Part shown: piece by piece, positions 32,177 through 43,889 of the stretch | How the letters are laid out: each line of letters starts with the position of its first letter | How positions within the stretch are numbered: position 1 is the first letter of the stretch | DNA from: Halisarca cf. caerulea | Taxonomy: Eukaryota > Porifera > Demospongiae > Chondrillida > Halisarcidae | DNA: 64,000 bases | Direction of reading: 5' to 3' | Assembly: GCA_963170055.1 (NCBI GenBank) | Contig: CAUJGJ010000378.1 | Span: 135,001-199,000, forward strand | The notes under the pieces: generated by a model | Database searches by the model: none | What the model saw: only the letters and a program-made list of their open reading frames with translations | What the model was told of the DNA's origin: nothing | Translations under genes and position numbers: made by a program

Positions 32177-33767
32177 GGAGAGAGAGAGGTACACACACAC
32201 AAACACACACACACACACACACATATCCTCATGTATACTCGTATATCTCACTTGGAAATCGTGTACTGGCTTTGGGATAGGGCTTCTGCTTTGGCTTTGC
32301 CTGTTTATGAGGAAAATCTCCACCTAAAAGGACCAACAGCAATGCCATTTTGTGAATACGATAGAATGACATCATGGTGTGCTACTTCACAATTAATCCA
32401 TACACATCAAGGTATGTGTTATGGAGCATGGTAGTACTCCATATGTAGGATTGACATCGAAAAACATGGCTGCCATACATTAGCACAAATTTCATTTTCA
32501 TCTCAAAACTAACGATACAGTACAGTGAGACGGAGTTAGAAGTGATTTTGGTGCCTTTGGACACACTAGTGACATATAAGATAAGGTAGTTAAAACCCTT
32601 CGTAGGCCAATTTCTTTAAAGAACTTAGAAATTTTAGATGAAAATGTATGGCTACATAACACCAGTACCATTTTAAGATTATTATTATTATTATTATTAT
32701 TATTCTCATTGTTTTTTCGAACTGCACTACAGGTAGCCATTAAGGGTCCAGAGATCTCATCTTTCGCCAGTGAGCTCCGATTGTTAGCGTGAAGCTATAG
32801 TGCCTTTGTAGGTTTTGAAGCAACACCTGTACTTCTAAAGCAAGAAACATTTCAGTAAGCAGATCCCATACATTTTCCGGATCAACCTTTTTAGGATCAG
32901 CGAAATGGCTATGTGAGACTAGACGTATGCATACATACACAAGGTCTGTACTTCGATGATCGTCGGCGTCAGTGCTCATTTTGTTCTAGCATTCATTTCT
33001 AGATGGGTACATTGATATTAGTCAAGTAACTGCATAGATTATAGTTTCTTTATCTTACAAGATTTAATCGTGTTCCTTTTCAACTGCAGAGGAAACCTAT
33101 TTAAGCAACCATTTCGCTACAAAAGGAAAAAAAACGCACAAACAAGGGTGTATAAAAACCATTATAAAATGGTAAAAGGTTGTAGGATTGACAAAGGATC
33201 ATGCAAAGGGGAATTATCAAAAAGGACTACACAGGTACAGGGCTAGGTGGGCAAAGGGCAAGACAGGCATAGGGTTAGACAACATAGGGCTACACATACA
33301 TGAGGCTAGACGGGTATAGGGCTAGACAAAGTTTAGTTGGACTGACTACACACTGGGCAAATTCCTACATCAAGCAGCACATGTGTACTGTATAATGTGG
33401 AGCTCAATGATACATTGAACCATTCACTAAAATTGATTGATGACGTAAACAAACATCATCCCAAATCAAAATCAGACACAGTCGGTTATAAACATCCCAT
33501 ACAGAAGCACAGGCTGCGCATAGAGGCTAGCTGACTGCAAGCATCTCACCTGCATTCCGTGCCTTACTTCTCTGTGTACCACCAGGTGGTAATGGTAAGA
33601 AAGAGGCTGTTCCTATCGTTACCTTAGCATAGGATATACCTGTGCAAATAAGAGAAACATTGGAATATACTGCAGTATGCAATTCACAGCCACAGGCAAA
33701 GTAAGATGCAACACTTCATGCACTCACCATAACTGAGTGAAGGCAGCATTGTATCTGATGTGGGGAT
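31665..33767 (-). CDS. Locus 2: 3' exons, chimeric type A linker and type B linker plus second Death domain
   Basis: Proposed exons in transcript order: 33767-33728 (40 bp), 33639-33550 (90 bp), 32323-32252 (72 bp), 32066-31755 (312 bp) and 31678-31665 (14 bp). Acceptors read CCATTTAG, TTTGCACAG, CTTTTAG, TTTGCAG and CTTGCAG; donors GTGAGT, GTGAGA, GTGAGA and GTAAGG. All junctions after the first are phase 1. The 72-bp exon read in this phase gives a basic, proline-rich linker (GDFPHKQAKPKQKPYPK); the 312-bp exon gives a Death fold (SRWKEFAVRLHV, CFKEVTGRWLCG, WETVFEALRRTG). The last exon adds DDCY and TGA. The first two exons are of the locus 1/4 type and the last three of the locus 3 type; the locus 1-type Death exon is missing from the 1.2-kb intron between them. 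Splicing across this junction is inferred. Confidence 0.65.
32093..32222. repeat. (CA)n microsatellite with GA-rich interruption, in intron
   Basis: CA tracts 32093-32172 and 32196-32222 separated by GAGGGAGAGAGAGAGG. It lies between the Death-domain exon and the linker exon; locus 3 has a (CA)n at the same place (47480-47597). Confidence 0.95.
32740..32979 (-). CDS. Unrecognised 79-codon frame inside the locus 2 intron
   Basis: ATG-initiated frame (MSTDADDHRSTDLVYVCIRL start, ending HWRKMRSLDP) with an A at -3. It sits within intron DNA unique to the locus 2 chimera and next to an (ATT)n tract at about 32679-32703. No domain recognised and no paralogue seen in the window; it may be a first exon of something unrelated, a relic or chance. 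Confidence 0.15.
   Translation of the reverse strand: MSTDADDHRSTDLVYVCIRLVSHSHFADPKKVDPENVWDLLTEMFLALEVQVLLQNLQRHYSFTLTIGAHWRKMRSLDP
33230..33400. repeat. Stranded copy of the inter-unit spacer inside the locus 2 intron
   Basis: Contains degenerate 16-bp minisatellite units (CATAGGGTTAGACA) and the GGGCTACACATACATGAGG / AGTTGGACTGA spacer that elsewhere precedes the 29-bp array. Its presence inside a gene marks the scar of a deletion that fused two neighbouring gene units. Confidence 0.75.
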
Positions 33768-33839
33768 CTAAATGGTGAAGACAAGAAAGTGGTCACAGTT
33801 ACCAGATTCCAATGACTAACAAGTGACATGTCCACCCAC

Positions 33840-36800
33840 ATTTGTCACAGACAGTCCTCTTTCAATCTTCTTCCTGATGTCATCCATGGTCTTCTTGGTC
33901 TCAAAGTACCCAATGGCATCAAGTAAGGTCTTCCAGGTCACACTGCGGCCATGTTCCAACCAGTACTTCAGCATGGAGTAGTAGGCATCATCACTGCCAT
34001 CAGCATCCTTGGCTAGTTTGTCCAATACAGGTGCATCTACTTGTAGGAGCTCACCCACTCTTCTCCATTTTCTCAACTCCTTTACATTGGACAGGATACA
34101 TTCCTCAATATCAAATTGTTGAGGTGTTTGTGCGAGAACAACATTTTGAGCCACCTTGCTACCCTCCTCCTCTTTGATTACACATCCACACATCATCAGT
34201 AACGTACGGAAGTAATCTTCACCAAATTCACTCCCTCTCACTCTCTTCAGAGACCTAAGAACTTCCATACTTTTCTGTCCCATTTCCTTTGGCAGGTCAG
34301 CCCACATACCTGGTCTACCACCTGCTCTCTCAATCATACCAGCAATGTCATGGAGCTCAAACTGACGAGCTACATCAAGTGGACTCAGTCCATTAGGGAA
34401 GAGTTCATAGATAGTGTACTTTGTGCGTGGATGGGAAATGACTCTTTCTGCATACTTGTGTTGAGCTGTCGATTGTGCTCCTGGACCAAGCTGTTTGCAG
34501 GTAACGAGGGATATATGAAGGGGATTCAAAGGATCATCCAAAATGTGAAGCTCACCCAGCCAATTGTCAATCACTTCCCAATCCTCTATCCTAATACTCA
34601 GAGCTTGCACTAATTTAGGTATTCTCTGTTGATCTAATGGTAAATCAGAATCAACTATTTCATCAAATAAATCGACATGTCCACTGACAGCAGCCAAACA
34701 TAGGACTCTGTTGATGTCAATGAGGTTATTCTTACTGAGGGTGGTTATAACATTAACAAAGTTACTCCCATCACATCCAATGCCACTTGCTTCAACATAT
34801 GATTTCATTCTATGAATTGAAGCACTTTTCAAAGCAATGGAATACTCAAAAATAGTTATTCCAAGTTTATCACGATGGCTAATCCTTGACCCAGACATTC
34901 TTAACCTACGCATTAGTTCCATGTGATATATGCCATAGAATTGTGGTGTCCAACCATACACATCAACTGCATTAGCATCACATCCTCGTTTAGCCAACAG
35001 ATCAACTAGATCCATCCTGTCGTAATTGGCAGCAACATGAAGAGCAGTTAAGCCACCTTTGCTGGCTGTCACATTTACTGGACAACCTTCATCCAACAAT
35101 AGTGTTACTATGTCATTGTAGCCTTTCCCAACAGCCTGATGTAGTGGGGTTCCTACTTCCCCAACATCCATTAACATAGATGCCTTCCCACCTGACCTAA
35201 GCAAAGTACATATGGATTCCAGCTGACCCTTGGCAGCTGCAATGTGCATTGGAGTACTACCTTTATTACTTATTAGGTTGATATCCAGTCCATGCTTAAC
35301 AAGCATCTCAATTATGCCAACCTCACCAGACATAGCTGCAAAATGGACTGCTGACATACCTTTACCATCTGTAACATTAGTCGGACAACCTTCTTCCAGT
35401 AATAAGGATACAATATCCTTGTGACCGCTTCCTGTGGCCTGGTGAAGGGGAGTACCTCCATCCCCAATTATCTTGGTTAGTGACTTCCTTCCACCCAATG
35501 TAAGCAATGTTTGTACTGATTTCAACTGACCATGGGCAGCTGCTGAGTGTAAGGGAGTCATACCTTCATTGTCTACAACATTAACATCCAACCCATATTC
35601 AACCAACATTTCAATAATAACAACCTGACCACATCTAGCAGCAACATGGAGAGCAGTTGAACCATCACCATCCCTAAGTTTGACATCCAGCCCATGCTTA
35701 ACAAGCAGCTCAAGTATGCCAACCTCACCAGACATAGCTGCAACATGGGCAGCAGACATGCCATTACCATCTGTAACATTAGTTGGACAACCTTGTTTTA
35801 ACAGTAAGGAGACCACATCCTTGTGACCCCCTTCTGCAGCCTCGTGTAGGGGAGTCCCTCCCTCCCTGGCTACCATTGTTAGTGACTTCCTTCCACCCAA
35901 TCTAAGCAATGCTTGTACTGATTCCAACTGACCACAGGCAGCTGCTGAGTGTAAGGGAGTACTGCCTTCATTGTCCTCAACATTGACATCCAACCCGTGA
36001 TAAACCAACATTTTAATAATGACTACTTGACCACTTTCAGCAGCAACATGGAGGGCAGATGAGCCATCACCACCCTTTAGGTTGACATTCAGCCCGTGCA
36101 TAACAAGCAACTTAACTATGTCTGCTTCACCAAACATAGCTGCAGCATGGGCAACAGACATGCCATCATCATCTGTAACATCAATCGGACAACCTTCTTT
36201 CAGCAATAAGGACACCATACCCTTGTGACCTCTTGCTGCAGCCTGATGAAGTGGAGTTCCTAGTCCATCAGCTGTGACTGTCATCGATCTCCCTCCACCT
36301 AACCCAATCAATGTACGAGCTGATTCCAGTTGATTTTCACATGCTGCGGAATGCAAAGGTGTTCGTCCTCTATCGTCTAGTATATTGACGTCCAACCCAC
36401 AACCAACCAACATTTCAATCATGTCCACTTGACCAGTTGCAGCTGCAATATGTAGGGCAGTGAGGTCACCGTTGTTAGTCATATTCATTGGGCAGCCCTC
36501 GCTCAACAGAAGTGAAACTATATCCTTGTTTCCTCGCCCCACAGCAATATGCAATGGAGTTCCTGCATCTCTAGCTATCATTGTCATTGCTCTCCTTCCT
36601 CCTAATCTAAGCAATGCAAGTATTGATTCTAAATGACTGTGGGCAGCTGCTGAGTGTAATGGAGTACTACCTTCATTGTCTACAACATTGACATCCAACC
36701 CGTGATTCACCAACACTTCAAAAATGACTATATGACCACGTTCAGCAGCAAAATGGAGGGCAGTTATGCCATCACTGTCTCTGATGTCTATTGGGCAACC

Positions 36801-38255
36801 TTCCTTCAGTAAAAGTATGACCACATCCTTGTGACCACCTCCTGCAGCCTGATGTAGCGGAGTCCCTCCCTTCCTGGCTATCTTTGGTAGTGACTTCTTT
36901 CCACCCAATCTAAGCAATGTATGTATGGATTCCAACTGACCATTGGCAGCTGCTGAGTGTAAGGGAGTCCTACCTTCATTATCTTCAACATTGACATCCA
37001 ACCCGTGATTAATCAACAGTTCCATAATGACAACCTGACCACATTGAGCTGCTAAATGGAGAGCACTCAAGCCATTACTGTCTCTGATGTCTATTGGACA
37101 ACCTTCCTTCAGTAAAAGTGTAACCACATCCTTGTGACCATATCCTGCAGCCTGATGAAGTGGAGTCCCTCCTTTACCAGCCACCATTGTCATTAGCTTC
37201 CTTCCACCCACACTAAGCAACATTTCAATAAGCTTCAGTTGACCCCTACCTGCTGCTGAAAGTAAGGGGGTCCACCCTGTTGAATCACGCACAGATTTTG
37301 CTAAATTCAGGAGTACCTCAACTTCGTCTTTTCCTTGCATAGTAGCATATATAGAAGGAGTCCATCCATTATGGTCTACCGGGTTAATGCAACAACCTTT
37401 CTCAATGAGCAGTTTCACTACATCTACCTGACCCTCACCAGCAGCACAATGGAGAGGTGTACGACCATCTTCATCAGTTACCTCAACTGAAACACCTAAC
37501 TCCAGATATTCCTTCAGTTTAGCAGTGTCTCCAGATCGAGCAGCATCAAAAATATCACATTTCATACTATTGTGGACTCCTGCATAACCCGAGGTGGGAG
37601 GAATCCTACTCTTAACAGGAGACATATAACATCCTCTGTCTTCATCAGTCAGGTCAACTGGAACAGCTAGATCTAGACACTCCGTCACTCCAGTAGTATC
37701 TCCTGATTGAGCAGTTTTCAAAAAAATTACCTGGCTGTCATCCTCAATGCGGAAAATATCCCTTTTACGAGTGTTGTGAACAGCCAGACCCACCTGCTCA
37801 CTACCACAGCTCACTGTTTTCGGTTTCAAATCGCTAGAGATGTCTAACGGCTCTGCTTCACCCGCATCCACAGATCCTCCGTGTTCAATCAAAGCTTCCA
37901 TCACTGCATATTGCTCAGACATCACTGCCCACTGCAATGGTGTTGTGTGCTCATTATCAAGTGCATTAACATCACCGCCCATCTCAATGAGAGCTCTAAC
38001 ACTTTCCACAAAACCATTTGCTGCTGCGTAATGTAATGCGGTCTGTCCGTTGACATCAACCGAGTCAATGTAGCAACCATTCTCGTGTAAGAGCCGTATT
38101 ACTTCAACCTGACCACCTGCTGCAGCATGATGGAGAAGAGACCAACCTTCTTCATCAGTGCGGTTCACAGGAACACCAGCATCAAGGAACTCCTTCACCT
38201 CAGAAATATTCCCCGACTGAATTGAATCAAAAATATCACCATGTTCTGCTTGCAT
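33840..38255 (-). CDS. Locus 2: giant exon encoding ankyrin repeats and first Death domain
   Basis: Largest copy: 1472 codons from ATG at 38255 (MQAEHGDIFDSIQSGN, as in locus 1) to a phase-0 donor AAT|GTGGGT. Residues about 1-1110 are ankyrin repeats, with one repeat shortened where DLTDEDRGCYMSPVK replaces the longer DLTDEDGWSPVHHAIAHGQ stretch of the paralogues. Several repeats in the middle are near-copies of each other (GGTPLHQAAG.GHKDVV, GLDVNVEDNEG.TPLHSAAA), so the gene has gained repeats by internal duplication compared with locus 1. A repeat-poor region and a Death fold (about 1394-1465; RKWRRVGELL, TWKTLLDAIG) follow. With its 3' exons it would encode about 1647 residues; retention of the first intron gives a TAG seven codons on (33816). 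Likely a cytosolic adaptor or sensor. Confidence 0.9.
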
Positions 38256-40290
38256 TCTTGACTGGTGTTCTTAATTGATATGCCACAAAATCTTTCCGGA
38301 TGTTCAACACGTCAAACACTTTTTGTACATTTATCCTCGTGTGGACTACAGCGGAGAACACAATTGACCCTATGTAAACATTACTATGAGCATATAAGCA
38401 ATAGTCAAAGAGAATCAGAATAACTGGAAAAACTTATCAGCAGCATATATGATACTACACCTATTTTCTTTAATTACGACTGTTTTCGGGACAAATTTAA
38501 AATTTACAGAAATCAAAGCTAGGCTCGTGAATCAGTCAAAATCCACACTACACAGGTTAAAACCCACCATTGATATCAGTAGATGATTATTTGTGCATGC
38601 ACAACATGAGTTCCCATATAATATCATAGAGGCACATTGCTACGTTCTACAATGTAAGTTGGAATGGATCAGATTAGTATGCAGCTGAGGTAGGCCTGCA
38701 TGGCTGAAACATCTGATTTTGTTGTGAAGATTTATTTGAAAAAATTTTGCTACATGTTTGCTCAAGATCATTCCGACTATATACATGAATTTCCCTCACT
38801 TCACTGCAGAGACCACTTGCATAATTATAAGTATATGAAATGTACCTATAGGGCATAGGTAGGAATGCCAGAATGTCTGATCTCGCTGGGACATGACTAC
38901 AGCAAAATTAATAGAGGATTAGAGCAAAGTTGCTGTCACAGTAGTAATCCATGACCATTTATGCCTGTCACACCAAATATAATATAGTAAACCCTTGAAA
39001 GTGGAACGGCATGGGCGCTTATCAATTGAAAACTTAAATTATTGAAGCGCTTGGGTTACGGTTAGTATTAGGGTACAACTTATGGCAGGAGATCATTCAT
39101 TGTGTTGCAGGCCCAGCATCCAACCAATTAGGTGCTGCTTTGAGTATCTATATTATTATCGAGTGTACATGAAATAATATTGCATTATAGAAAAGGAGAA
39201 GCAAGACTCCTGAACCGATTCCGTTGATCTTTGCGATGAGTCTGTAGCCTTACGTTATGCTGTTGACTTGCCTCTCATCTCATTCATGCGGAATTCCCTG
39301 TTGCATGACCCCATGATGATTACGCCTTCTATAACAACACCTCTTTCTATAGGTGTAGGAATGATTTGTACTTTGGAGGGGGGGGGCTCATTCAATCTTA
39401 TATTAAATTCATGTGCACATTTAAGTATATCAATAAATAGATGGCAAACATTGAATGTAAAGACACAATCATGTATACTAGGCAATGGTTTCTATTTAAA
39501 CTGCACTATGTCGGTTGTTAGCTGACTCACAATGCTTGGAACTCGAAGTAACCCAAAACTAAACAACATATTTTGCTCATGCGCAGTGTGCCCGCAAACG
39601 CTACGGCTCGCAAACACTTATAAACGCATAGTGAAAAGAGGATAGTACGCACGCACGCCTTGTCGACTTCTTTGGAAGGACAATCTCTTCCGATCTTGGA
39701 TAGTTAGTGGAGTATTGAGCAGAAGTGAATATTTGGATATTATACCTAACTTTCCGAACCATACAATTTTTAAGTTATAAACAATCTTAGATCCAGCACT
39801 AGAACTATCATATTAGCAAGAATATTTTATTTTGGAGGAAATAAATAATATTGGGGGGGCTACAGCCCCTTTAGCCCCCATGGTTCCGACGCCTATGTCT
39901 TTTCTTCCAGTTCATTGCATAAACAACACCAATTCTGTCTAACTAGTATTACAGATAACTTCCACTCCTTGTTTGCCCCCTTGGCTTCATCCTAACTTGC
40001 GCGCAGCTCTGTGGCATATTTGTCACAGGTGCTGACGTCCTGTGGTGATTCCTTGAGTCCATACGTATGCAGAGAAGACAATACTGAGTGAAAAACGATA
40101 AAACTCACCCATCAACTATGAAGTTTCACCCCAAGTACTACATATATGCACTCACACACAACATTAAGCTTCATGTTCTATTCAAAAAAGTATTATGTAG
40201 ACAGTGCTACCAATAATTCTCATGAAGCCATCAATCAACCTTGCAAACTTCTAAAATTAATCATAAAATTTGTATGACAAACACATTCCA
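38256..40290. other. 5' flank of locus 2 and intergenic DNA, no gene seen
   Basis: 38256-38980 is homologous to the 5' flank of locus 1. The rest has no recognised gene. About 39850-39900 (GGGGGGGCTACAGCCCC, GGTTCCGACGCCTATG) resembles the end of a degenerate DNA transposon; its other end was not located, though a G-run at 39378 could belong to it. Confidence 0.5.
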
Positions 40291-41757
40291 ACAAATTAAT
40301 CTAACATTAGATATCCTGTGCATCCTTGTCTTTATGTGTTATGGGTGTGTGTGGGTAGAATAGTCTCACATCTACGTCTAGAGTGTGTACATACACGTTG
40401 AAGTCCCCTATTTCTGCAGACATCACAAAACTCAGTTTGGAAATGTTTACCGGGTTTTAGTTTTCTCTACAGTACTGGCATGTTGGCAGACCAATTGGAT
40501 AGCAAGCTAAATATGCCTCCAGTGACATCTTACATTGCATGGCATGTGCAGTGTTGGCGATTAGGACAGGTTCTATAGAAACATGGTGACAATCAAGTGT
40601 CGGTGATCGCAAAAGAATGGTACAATTGTTGAGACAAATACCAAATGTGCATGTGAACGGCACCAGCAATTTTAGGGCCCGCCTGATTACTTCACATGCA
40701 ACCTTTAAATGAACAGCATCACATTCTTGTCGAGTGAATGAATCACAAAGTGGACCATTAAACATACTATGCATGTCAGCAGTCCTAGCACTGAATATTT
40801 CTTAAGCTCAATTGAGCACATTTAATTTAATTGTCACTTAATTAAAATAGACTGCAACTATATGGCCTCAAGCATACGCTCCTTTTGAAAATGAAGCTTG
40901 GTCAATCTGCCGAGACACAGTTTACATGACCATGCGCAGAAGAAATAAACATGCAAAAACATGACAGAAAGTGAGGCTATATATAGGGTATGGATACATG
41001 ACATTGTGATGATTCACATCATTCACCCTGAACTAGGTTAGTATATAGGGTGAGTTGAGGACCACCAAATTTGAAACACAGTTAGTCGAGCAATAATACA
41101 ATTATACCACAACATCTAGTGGGAAATGTAAGGAATGCACACTAAATCCCATTAAGTGCATGCGAGTGTATGTGAGTGCATGTGAGTGTAAATGTGTGTG
41201 TGTGTGTGTCTGTACATACTTGCACTAATCTTGTGTACACAACATGCATGCAAGTGTACATAAGTACGTGTAGGAGTGTAGATACATGTGTACGTGTCCA
41301 TATCCTCATACATGTTAGTGTACAAAATGAATGACATGCATTGACCGTATAATACACTGCACTGTGAAAAACAATGTCATTGAAAATCATCAATCGTTAA
41401 CATGCTTGCTGGCTCGCCCTCCAGTACAGTCAGCTCAGAAATCTCCAAATGACCAACTGATTCAGAAAGTTATCAATGGAAGAGGCTAGATAAAGTGGAT
41501 ACCGTACTAACTGGTACCAGTAATGAGAAAGTTGGCTTTTCTATAAAAACATGATACGTATGCATGCAGGATTCATTTTACATACAATTTCTCAGCTTAT
41601 GACTAGCAGGTATATAAAATGATGACATGATTAATAAGAAATCCCAGTCTATATTTATACCTCCTACATGCTCACACACTAACTTCATAAGCATCTGATG
41701 ATCGATCCTGTAGTTGTTGCTGCACACTCCAGAATAGACCAAAGTAAAAACAAAGCA
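40290..41757. repeat. Dispersed intergenic block (copy of 28.65-29.2 kb, with extra sequence)
   Basis: 40300-40430 and 40980-41420 match 28660-28790 and 28800-29200. About 40770-40980 matches 53190-53400 (TTTCTTAAGCTCAATT, CTTTTGAAAATGAAGC). The frame at 40457-40774 sits between these blocks. Confidence 0.65.
40457..40774 (-). CDS. Unrecognised 105-codon cysteine-rich frame
   Basis: ATG-initiated minus-strand frame (MHSMFNGPLCDSFTRQECDA start, ending LPTCQYCREN) with nine cysteines. It occupies a stretch not shared with the other copies of the intergenic block, so it could be an inserted element fragment. No family recognised; no neighbouring exon found. Confidence 0.2.
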   Translation of the reverse strand: MHSMFNGPLCDSFTRQECDAVHLKVACEVIRRALKLLVPFTCTFGICLNNCTILLRSPTLDCHHVSIEPVLIANTAHAMQCKMSLEAYLACYPIGLPTCQYCREN

Positions 41758-43147
41758 CCGAGCTCTCCTTGATCAAGTGACACTGAAAAGTCACGCACGT
41801 GAATAATCTCCAATAGGTTTCTAAATGACATAAGTAAAAGCTCTAGTAACTGTTACAGCTAGTATACAGTACTCTCTACAATGATTTAGACACAAAAAGT
41901 ACTGCATAGGAGTTAATTTCACGGGGCTTAATATTCTGAATCACTAATTTTCACTAATTTTGCAAAAGCAATGAGACTGCATTTCTGAAAATTCGATAAT
42001 AGATACATATTAGTCTACTTCTTTCATATATTAGTAGGGACTGGGCCATTTGCTAAAATAAAATCAGGAATTACAGCCAAGTTCTTGATTAGTGAAATGT
42101 AGTCCCATGAAAATCAGTGCCTATGCAGTAACTTTAGCAAATCAATTTAAATTAAACAATCACGGAGATGCTGCCCCGTACACTTGAATCACTAGCCAAT
42201 GTTAGCATATCATGCACAAAACTTGCCTCTAAAATTACAAAAAGCAAAGAAAGAGAACTAAATAAATACATTGAAGTTTCTAGTAGATTATATGTAACAA
42301 CTGTTACAACAAGGACACCCATTAACTAAAAGAATTTGACATCAGCTATAAACTCCTATCATACAAAACTGGGTACCCTTGGCCACTATTCTGGCCTTGT
42401 CTTATGTAATGGGCTCATGCATATACCACTCTGCCAAGAGAGTTATGGACAGGGCTGCTGTGGTATCACTTGCAGTCAAAACATCTCGTTGTTATAAAAA
42501 CAGGCTCCAGTGCCATGCATCTGAGATGACCCGGCACAGAGAAGTAACAGACTGGGTATGACATTGTTCACATGCATTATATATTCATTGCCAGCATTAC
42601 CCGGAGTTCAGGTATAATTAATTTCCTTTCTTTCAGAGGAGTATATATTCCCAAGCAACCTGTGTTCTAGGCCCTTCCATTTGTTTGTATCTCAGTCTAC
42701 AAAATAATATGCTAGCCATATTATACACAATAATTATATTATTATTGCAGTATTATAATGGCTACTCCCACGCGACGCCAACGCGGTCAGGTCGGCTCTA
42801 CGTTTATTTGTCCGTTTATACATGCCAGCAGCGCTGTGCTGCTTGCGAGACATGACAAAGAGAATCTACGTGACAATAATGTACCTTAAGTTCGAATGAA
42901 AGCAATAAAATCAGCAGGAATTTGAAGACTAAAAGCTCATGCAAACAATTATACCGTGACGATACGTGGTAAGAACTTGATTAGTTAACAAACTCTTCTT
43001 AATATAAGCAAGTACTGCTGAGGAAAAGATCACAAACTTTAAGGTTGACTAATACAGCTTCTGTCTTCGCTGGAATCTTCATCAGCTGTCTGACACAAAC
43101 TCGTCCACCTAATACGGGTACGTGGGACAGGCTCGATCCGTGGGATG
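41758..43147. repeat. Dispersed intergenic block, copy B
   Basis: Counterpart of 7688-9033 and 53568-54790 (CTCTCCTTGATCAA, GATGCTGCCCCG, CAGCTTCTGTCTTCGCTGGAATCTT). The match to the 29.26-29.43 kb copy ends at GCTCGATCCGTGGGAT (about 43147), where inserted sequence begins. No gene seen. Confidence 0.75.
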
Positions 43148-43461
43148 CAGGTATTAAATGCGTGCAAAACGCGTTAAGCCCCACCAGATATAGTGCACGT
43201 TTATATATTTCATACACTTAATATACTATATACGATTTAAGCCCCACAATATACAATACTACTAAGACAACGCATATAAAACAGTATATTCCTTCTATCA
43301 TAATGCCTACGGAGAAAAACGTTTAATCCTAAAGTGAAAGATCCTCTTTTATAGCTGCAACAGAAGAAACTTATGTATCAGTAAGTAATATTTCACATAT
43401 GTAGGACGGTATAATGATATTGTCGCTAGTCCTAATACCTGACTAGAGGGAAAGAAGACTA

Positions 43462-43566
43462 TAAGGTAAACCGTCCTAATTTGGGGCAGGCCCTAATTTG
43501 GGTTGCTTCGAGCCAAACGGTATCAACCGTTTTGCTCAAAGCGACCCAATAGGACGGTTTACCTTA
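43462..43566. mobile_element. Palindromic mini-element, about 105 bp
   Basis: TAAGGTAAACCGTCCT (43462-43477) is the exact reverse complement of 43551-43566, and an inner hairpin (CCAAACGGT / ACCGTTTTG) lies at the centre. It is flanked by short A/T-rich sequence; a TA or TTAA-type target duplication cannot be resolved by eye. Probably a foldback MITE. Confidence 0.75.
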
Positions 43567-43889
43567 AGGGTTTAGGTCAATGTTTCGATAGACTTATCAT
43601 CTGAGCGTAGATTATCTGATCTAAGGTAGAATTCAGTTTAGCGTTGCAGCGGATTACTGTATTCCCATCTTGCTGATGAAGTGTTAAGAATGTGCCTTGG
43701 CATACATAATGAAAATAACTTGGGACCCACAGCTTGCACCTACAGAATTCAATTCCCACAGTGCATCACTATTGCATGACACAATAGCACTGTCAATAAT
43801 ATTTTCTAGTGGTATAATACCTATACCCCAACGGGCATCACTCAAACACAACCAGTGTACATCATAGGACTGTTTGTACACTCTCACAA

